Of a stretch of DNA of 64,000 nt, positions 57,739-64,000 are shown piece by piece. The translations under genes and the position numbers were made by a program. Source of the stretch: Diphasiastrum complanatum (Eukaryota; Streptophyta; Lycopodiopsida; Lycopodiales; Lycopodiaceae); contig CM055110.1 of NCBI GenBank assembly GCA_029204225.1, forward strand, positions 37,404,960 to 37,468,959, written 5' to 3'. The stretch's first letter is position 1, and every line of letters begins with the position of its first letter. The notes beneath the pieces are model-generated. The model made no database searches. It had not been told where the DNA came from and saw nothing but the letters and a program-made list of their open reading frames with translations.

Positions 57739-59746
57739 GAAACAGATATGAACCAAACAAATTCAAGATTGGATGATATGTATTCTTCAGACGTTGATCT
57801 ACATTCAGCTAAACTGCCTCTAGCTTTATTGTTAAGTTGAAATCAGGAAATTTGCAGGAACCTTACATATTGATAGGACTACAGTTGCAAAACAATTTTC
57901 ATGAAGTTGGGTTCCAGAGTGTTTCCGGTTCTTTACAACCATGTGCATGTTCCTGTGATAACATGCTTGGACTCTGGAGAGAGCAGAAAGTTGATGGCAG
58001 ATGAGCTGTCTGAAAATCAGCTCATTTATCTCGCGTGAGTTTGTTCCAATATCTTTGGTGTTGACATGTCTAGCAAAGGTACATGTTAATCTTGTCTAGA
58101 GGGGCTGATGGGCAGAAATTAATTATTTCAAGAGATTCTCAAATTTTTGATTATTCAAAAGTCTATTTTCCCAGCGCAATAAATATATCAATATATTTGT
58201 CTAAATTATTAAGAATAGCCGTATCTGCCTCCACAAGATCCATAGAAAATCTAGTCTTAAGAGGTGAAGAAAGTGTCATCTGGATATTTTTAAAACACAC
58301 AAAAATTACATGTATAAATCTTGCTCTCATCCATGCTTGTTGTGAGTGTGTTACGACTTGCTGCTTAAGAGCAGTTTTATGTAGGTCATATACAAGCATA
58401 TCATTATGAGACTTGGCAAGAAGGGTACATTGTGCAACTGTTGCAGCTGCCACCCTCCCCGACCACCTCTCGATTCTTTCCAGTTCTAAAGAGTTTTTGA
58501 CCATATTTCTAATTTTCATTGGTTCAAAAGAAACTTACTAGGGTATGATGAAGGTGGTGCAACCATTGCCAAATCTTAATATTGACGGTTGGGATTGCCC
58601 ATTTGTCCAAATCTAAAAATCTCTAATTACACCTAGGTGCCCAAGTTTTGATCCTTAAAAGAATCAATTATCTGACAAAATTGTACCGTTGGGTATGGTA
58701 CCATCCATTTCTTGGAATGTTTGTATGTTTTTATGGGGTGTCTTTCTGCGTGTGAATGTGCTTTTTCAATGTAAGTTCAAGTAGGTTCTGCAAGTCCTTC
58801 TCTCATAGGTATCCGTCTAGCAGAAAGTTGTCAGCTTTCTGATTGTGAATGTGCATATTCTGAGACTTAGCAGTCTTTAAGCATGTTTCAATGGCCTACC
58901 TGACTTTCAAGGTTCTATGTGCACTTGTCAGCACGTTTTCCATCTGCACATTCTCTGTCGAAAACATGCATTTGCAGAGAGAAGTAATTTGTAAATGCTT
59001 GAAACTGATCATTCTTATTTGCTTTCAATGACATGATCACAATGAAAGTTTTTCCTATAATACAGGTCAAATTTGATGGCCTATAAACATTGTACAAAAC
59101 AAAGTGCACATCAATACCTTTACTTGCTTGTGAAGTTCTCAGGGTCAGTCATCTACTGTTTTTCTTCATATGAATTTTGTGGGTCTAATGTAAATGTGGA
59201 ATCATAATTGATAAGCTGGAGAAAAGCCCTAGTTGTGATATACATTGAAGTGCGTGGCAAAAAATAGGGTACCCCAGCCATGTGTCCTAATCTAGAGGAC
59301 CAGAGGGCTGCCAGCCATTCCTCCAATTCGAAAGAATCCTTCTGCCCCCTGCCCCCTGCCCCCTGCCCCCTTGATAAACCCTCAACAGCCTCGCTCAATA
59401 TGCCTAAGGGCATCCATCCAAAATAGAGTGAAAAAGAGTACAGTGCTTTTATTATATGATTCTAGATAAGCAATTTAGCCAATTTAAGAAATTATAGATG
59501 ATCCTTGAGAAATTTTTGTCCAATATCAACCTAAAGCATATTGGCGAGAGAGGCCAAGCAGCCATCTTCATCCGCTGCCCGAAACAAAGAACTGTAGTGA
59601 ACGCTACTGTGGAGGAGGCTCCCAACTCCAAATCCGGTCGAGTAGTTTTGTTCGGTGACCCACATAGTTAATAGCTCCACAAATTTGTCAAACAATTGTA
59701 GTAGATTTGGTCATACTCCAATCAGAATAGGTCAACAAACATTATG
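57739..59746. other. NRP1 3' flank, no gene recognised
   Basis: It may contain the rest of the NRP1 3' UTR. A minus-strand frame of 118 residues (58,163-58,519) has no domain I recognise. A TGCCCCC unit repeats four times at 59,343-59,370. Confidence 0.45.
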
Positions 59747-60409
59747 TCAAGGAAAGGGCATGACATGCGCAATGCAGTGACATGTATAATGCTCATTAGG
59801 TGCGTGATATGGTTTCTTTCTTGCATAGTTGGTTCTCAATGATCGGCATTGAGAACCAACTATGCAAGAACGAAACCATATCATGCTACCCCTCTTGCCA
59901 TTCCCTCCTGTAGCTGCATTAAGTTGCTTTTCTACAAGAGTTTTGAACTTCACAAAGGATTCAAACACTTCACTTTTTTTAGACAAGAGGTAAATCCAAG
60001 AGTATCTTGATTTATCATCAATAAAAGTGACATACATAAGAGCTCCACCATTAGATTCATGTGAAAAAGATTGAACATCCGAGTGAATAAGATCAAGAGG
60101 AGAGTTAGATCTTGTCAAAGATCTCTTGAAAGGTTGCTTATGAGACTTGGAGAGTCCTCAAGCTTCACAAAGCTTGCCACACTGGGATATGGCTTTGGGA
60201 AGTCCAATTGCTAGCTCCTGGTTCACCATGGTCTCCATAGCTTTGAAGTTAGGACGGCCTAACCTCTTGTGCCACAATTCCACTTGAGTGAGCTCCTCCC
60301 TTGCCATGTTCACACTTCCAACCATTACATTAGTATCCAACTTGAATAATCTTCCATGCTTATGGTGGATTTGATGTGGATGACATCTCAACTTGACCAA
60401 TATCGACAA
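59747..60409 (-). pseudogene. Copia integrase fragment
   Basis: On the minus strand, VELWHKRLGRPNFKAMETMV (GAG-pre-integrase) lies at 60,158-60,409. In another frame (59,747-60,118), SPLDLIHSDVQSFSHESNGG, YVTFIDDKSRYSWIYLLSKK and SEVFESFVKFKTLVEKQLNA form the integrase core with its first Asp. The expected LRTDNGGEF block is lost where a 37-bp foldback begins. Zinc-binding Cys residues at the pre-integrase end (CGKLCEA) are partly kept. Confidence 0.85.
59805..59883. repeat. 37-bp near-perfect inverted repeat with 5-base loop
   Basis: Arms 59,805-59,841 and 59,847-59,883 are complementary except for one position. The loop is ATCGG. The left arm begins TGATATGGTTTC. It lies inside the copia integrase fragment. 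Confidence 0.93.
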
Positions 60410-60631
60410 CTAAAACAAACAAGTATACTTTGAGAACATCATGAAAAGGTTTTTTAGATTTTCTATACTCTTTCAAGCATTCCCCTTCCTAAGATCATTT
60501 TTTGCAATGTTGCCAGATTGTGTGGAGCTCTTCATTTTGATGTTCAATCTTTTAGGCCCACATCCCTTGACCGAGCCATCACCCTTGCTAGTACTTCACA
60601 ACAAAGTACCTTAACTAGCAACCCTCTTTTT

Positions 60632-61053
60632 TGTTGGAGCTTGTAGGTCCAATTAAATGTTAAGGCCTAGGTTTGGCTAATATGGCCCAATTTTGAGTTT
60701 GATGGGTCCTTGAGGAAGTGTGCTTATTTACAAAGGAGAAAGGTTCCATGTGAGAGCATGAGACACATGTTCCATGACATTTGGCTATTCATTTTATGGC
60801 TCTTGAGTTCCATGATGAATGGCTGCCCAAATACTTGGCCATTGGTGGTTCATTATCTAGAATTGTAACTTCACATGTTCTCTATATTATGAGGCTTTCC
60901 TAAGAGAGATTAAGACATGTATTGTCATTGTAATACCATTCATTGATTAATGATCATACTTCAACTAATATTCTTTTCTCCTTTGTGCATGTTTTCTTCT
61001 TCTTTTTCCTAAAGTACATGAAGGTACATCTTGAGATTTTGTGGATTTCAACA
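60632..61053 (+). repeat. Copia LTR on the plus strand
   Basis: It starts TGTTGGAGC and ends TTTCAACA, giving inverted TGTTG/CAACA ends. TGTTATCAAAGCTTGGGGATC follows, in primer-site position. No partner LTR was found, and no gag or pol follows, so it is a remnant. Confidence 0.75.
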
Positions 61054-61066
61054 TGTTATCAAAGCT
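61054..61066 (+). other. Primer-site-like sequence after the 60.6-kb LTR
   Basis: TGTTATCAAAGC directly after the LTR end resembles the initiator tRNA-Met complement with two changes. Confidence 0.65.
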
Positions 61067-61658
61067 TGGGGATCCGCTTGCCCTCTAGGTAGGAAGCCAA
61101 TCTGATTTTCAGATCTGGATTTTGCAATTTCATGAGAGAGAATTGTTGAGAAACAGATTCTAGAGAGAGAAAATAGGCACCAACCTTCTTTCAACTATAT
61201 CTTGATGTGGAGGAGCTTTATTTGCATGAGGCTTGAATCATAGGATAGGAATAAGTCTCTACGATCTTCACACTACAAAAAATGATCTCTTTCAATGTTT
61301 TGTTGCTGATTTTGTAGGGATGGGTGGTTGAAGTAGGGTTCCAGAATTCATTGAGGGCCTACTCTCCTTCTATGAGCTATTTGTGAATTTTTAAGATTCA
61401 GAGATACAAGGGCAAGTGCTTTGCCATCCTTAGCTTCCCAAGCGATCAGCATGCCAAGTTCAGTCGGTATGGCTATTGAACCATTAACTTATCCGCAAAG
61501 TTCTTTCTCTGTGAGTATCATCCTCATTTTGAATTTCCACCTATGGAAATCATCTCCATTGAACTTATTGATCAATCGGATCTCTAAAGATGTACCTTCC
61601 ATAGTGAACAATCTAAGAAATGGTTACTTACTCATGAATATTATAACAGTTCAGACTA

Positions 61659-61905
61659 GGCTCTGATACCACTTGTTGGGTTTTGATAGTTTGCTTGTTG
61701 GCTCTGATACCACTTGTTGGGGGTGATAATGTATCCATCTAGAAAGCAAGTTTTGTGCTCCCAGTAGCTTCAATGTCCTCCTCAAGCAAGGGCACATGTT
61801 TAGGCTTTGATACCACTTGTTGGGGGTGATAATGTATCCATCTAGAAAGCAAGTTTTGTGCTCCCAGTAGTTTCAATGTCCTCCTCAAGCAAGGGCACAT
61901 GTTTA
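61659..61905. repeat. Array of primer-site/LTR-end junctions, 103-bp tandem repeat
   Basis: GGCTCTGATACCACTTGTTG occurs at 61,659 and 61,700, and with one change at 61,803. The last two start a 103-bp direct duplication. On the minus strand each reads CAACA, AG, TGGTATCAGAGCC: an LTR end followed by a primer site. Confidence 0.85.
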
Positions 61906-62523
61906 GGCCCTACATGTGGAGTGTTGTATAAGCATCTGATTGGGCCGTGGTTTAGGGCTACACTGCATTTCCCCATGCCTGCACGGACTCCCATGCTAAC
62001 AACATTCGCCTGTTATCGCTCGTAGTGGAATCATTCAATCCCATGTGTTTTTTGGCGCTTGTTCTGATATGATATGTAGAATGATTGTGATGTATGCTCT
62101 TATAACTTTACTTATGCGATGTTTTGAACTCTATTCATTGGAATTTTAGCCTGATATTGTTGTTAAACAAAAAATTCTAGGATTTTAGAGCGATTCTTGT
62201 CAGAATTGTTGTGAGCAATTCAATGTAGTATATATTTTTGCATTGAACATTTGCTTGTTTATTTCTTTTGCAGGTATGATCTCGTGTTGACACGATGCGG
62301 GTCGAGGCCGTTGGTGATCTTATAGAGGGAGGTGTGGCTACACACCATGGCACAAGTGTCCGTAGATGAAGATGCTTGCATTGCAGGGGGCTCTTCACAG
62401 GATAACTCACCAGGATTGGGGCTCACTTACTACGGCTCAGAGTGCCAGATGGGCGGACATTGGGCATATCCGCTTGCCCCAAGATTCCTGATGAGGAGGT
62501 ACAGAAGTTGATGGATATGTATG
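61906..62523. other. Unassigned stretch
   Basis: No gene or element end was recognised. Confidence 0.4.
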
Positions 62524-62680
62524 TGTCATGCCCAAGACTGCTCTCGGATTGATTATCCCGCTAGAGTTCAGTAGGCCTACCACAATCTGTAAGCTAATTA
62601 TGATTATGAGGGGTTTGTGGCCCTCATGTGCTTACGGTCATAATTAATGGAGGCCTAAAACTCTTGATGGTGGATTATTA
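62524..62680 (+). repeat. LTR fragment related to the LTR of gypsy C
   Basis: TGTCATGCCCAAGACTG and the following about 150 bp match the start of the LTR at 3,891 loosely, to AGGCCTAAA and GGTGGA. The rest of the LTR is missing. Confidence 0.65.
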
Positions 62681-62689
62681 TTGTTTTTT

Positions 62690-63943
62690 ATTATGAGTTA
62701 TCCTAGGATCATCAAGGACCATATGGATGGAGTACTTTTCAATGTTCCAGGAGTTGGAAGCCTTCAATGTTGAATGGCACTTAGCAGGTGATTTGAATAC
62801 ATTGAAATGTATGTATAATGTCTCTGACGGTGCTACATCTAAACACCCTTGTTTGTACTGCATGAAAATGGCAAAAGATGTTACTAGGAGTACATGAATT
62901 ACTAGAGAATATGCAGATCCAAACTGGAAGCCTGTGCTGCCTATTCCCTTAAAAAATGTGCATGTTTGCACTCTTCATGCAGAAGTTAGATTAATAGAAA
63001 AGATCATTTATCTTCATATAGCTTTTGCTTGGAATACTAAGCCAACATCATTAGCAAAGGAAGCTATCTCTCGATTAAAAGATGTTTTATCAAAAGCAGG
63101 ACTTCATAAGGGACATGTCAAAATTCAAAAAAGATGAAAAGCTTTCAGAAAAGAATGGGAACATGCCAACTAAGCCAAGCATAGGAGGAGCAAAAGCACG
63201 TCGTTTCCTATCAAATCATACTGGTAAGGCCTCTAATATTCAACACAGCCTGGACAGATATTATTGCTGCCAAGAAAAGATAAATACTCTGACATTGATA
63301 AGAAAGCTATCAAAAGGACTTGTGTCGAGTTTGTTAATGCAGTATCAAAAGCATGGGGAGAAGATCACATCACTCATTACATGGTTAGTATAGATTCTTC
63401 AAGATGCTTTCAATTTTTCATATATTTTTACATCCAAACATAAGATTAACATTATGATTTTGACATATGCAGCACATACTAAGAGATCATACAACATTTT
63501 TTGCAAACACGTATGGAAGCTTGAGTGTATGGTCATCACAAGGGATGGAGAAGTCACATTGGCAAGCACGAGCAACATTTTATCGAAGTACACAACACGC
63601 AGGAACCAATGAAATATGAAACTACATTTGTCAATTGTTTCAGTGGTTCTACCGCAGAGTTCAGATTCGACATATAACAAAGTCCACACAATACAAGAAG
63701 TTTAGAAAAGTATGCAAGTTCATACAGGAAGAGAAAATTAGATGATTGTTGAGTAGAAGATCATCATTGTTATCAAATCATGACATGTTCAGATTTGCTT
63801 GCAAATTCATTGAACAAGAGAAGAGAAATACTCAATGTAAATGTATTGATTGTATTATAACAAAATATAAAGTTTCCACTATTCATCATCAGCTTGTGTG
63901 TCAGATTCTATGGCAGTATTGTCATGAAGAAATTCTCTGCTAG
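62690..63943 (+). pseudogene. DDE transposase-like gene fragment with intron (RAG1/Transib-like motif order)
   Basis: The frame from about 62,700 gives ELEAFNVEWHLAGDLNTLKC with an Asp at 62,790, then HPCLYCMK (CXXC, 62,850-62,861), an in-frame TGA at 62,895-62,897, and VHVCTLHAEVRLIEKIIYL. After a frameshift near 63,137, WGEDHITHYM ends at a donor GTTAGT (63,384). A 89-bp intron runs to 63,472, then HILRDHTTFFANTYGSLSVW and SSQGMEKSHWQARATFYR with a Glu at 63,548, and QLFQWFYRRVQIR. This order (Asp, CXXC, Leu-His, then Trp-x-x-x-Gly-x-Glu) is that of RAG1/Transib-type catalytic domains. The 5' part is missing at the LTR fragment. The family call is inferred from motif order only. Confidence 0.55.
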
Positions 63944-64000
63944 AGTATGCATCTAATATATGTGCATTATCCTTATTTCCACTAAGTTCAATATAAGTAG

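Noticed and set aside
58163-58519. Minus-strand frame of 118 residues
   Set aside because: No motif, no splice context and no neighbour suggest a gene. It could be chance in AT-rich DNA.
1-64000. CRISPR arrays, bacterial operons, tRNA or rRNA genes
   Set aside because: The window is plant nuclear DNA. The tandem repeats lack regular short-repeat/spacer structure, and I found no cloverleaf with A and B boxes. tRNA-like strings are retroelement primer sites only.

Overview
This looks like a nuclear segment of a land plant with a large, repeat-rich genome. It holds intron-split eukaryotic genes, plant-type Ty1/copia and Ty3/gypsy LTR retrotransposons primed by initiator-tRNA-Met (TGGTATCAGAGC), and AT-rich non-coding DNA. 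The host proteins are plant-like. Introns swollen to several kilobases (at least 17 kb in one case) by old nested transposons suggest a fern, gymnosperm or similar non-flowering plant rather than a compact angiosperm. That placement is an inference.

Layout. 1-11,140: a minus-strand copia element (A) with both LTRs. It is internally duplicated and rich in minisatellite, and holds a minus-strand chromovirus (B, 2,665-9,100, 5-bp target duplication). B in turn holds a gypsy fragment (C, 3,891 to about 6,470) whose reverse-transcriptase copies face each other. 10,847-13,572: three elements with palindromic GTTCCG-type ends, one inserted in an LTR of A. 13,737-17,208: a decayed plus-strand copia tail with two related LTRs. 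17,490-29,025: the last six visible coding exons of XPB, the TFIIH DNA helicase/translocase. One intron holds a G/C homopolymer hairpin, a LINE fragment and a copia element (D). All DNA from 1 to 17,489 may lie inside an upstream XPB intron, because no earlier XPB exon was found. 31,002-35,188: a minus-strand copia (E) with all pol domains, and a plus-strand copia linker fragment. 35,463-47,470: related, decayed gypsy elements in both orientations and a separate tRNA-Asp-type primer site. 50,849-57,621: a complete ten-exon gene for a SET/NAP-family histone chaperone (NRP1-like, 269 residues). 59,747-62,680: copia and gypsy fragments, a near-perfect 37-bp foldback, and a tandem array of LTR/primer-site junctions. 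62,690-63,960: a broken, intron-containing gene fragment whose motif order recalls RAG1/Transib-like DDE transposases.

The two host genes share the plus strand and both act on chromatin or DNA (transcription initiation and repair; histone H2A/H2B handling), but nothing in the sequence ties them functionally. Everything else is mobile DNA or its decay, and almost every retroelement frame is broken. The least explained items are the transposase-like fragment at the right end, the GTTCCG-ended family, the 37-bp foldback and the repeated primer-site junction.
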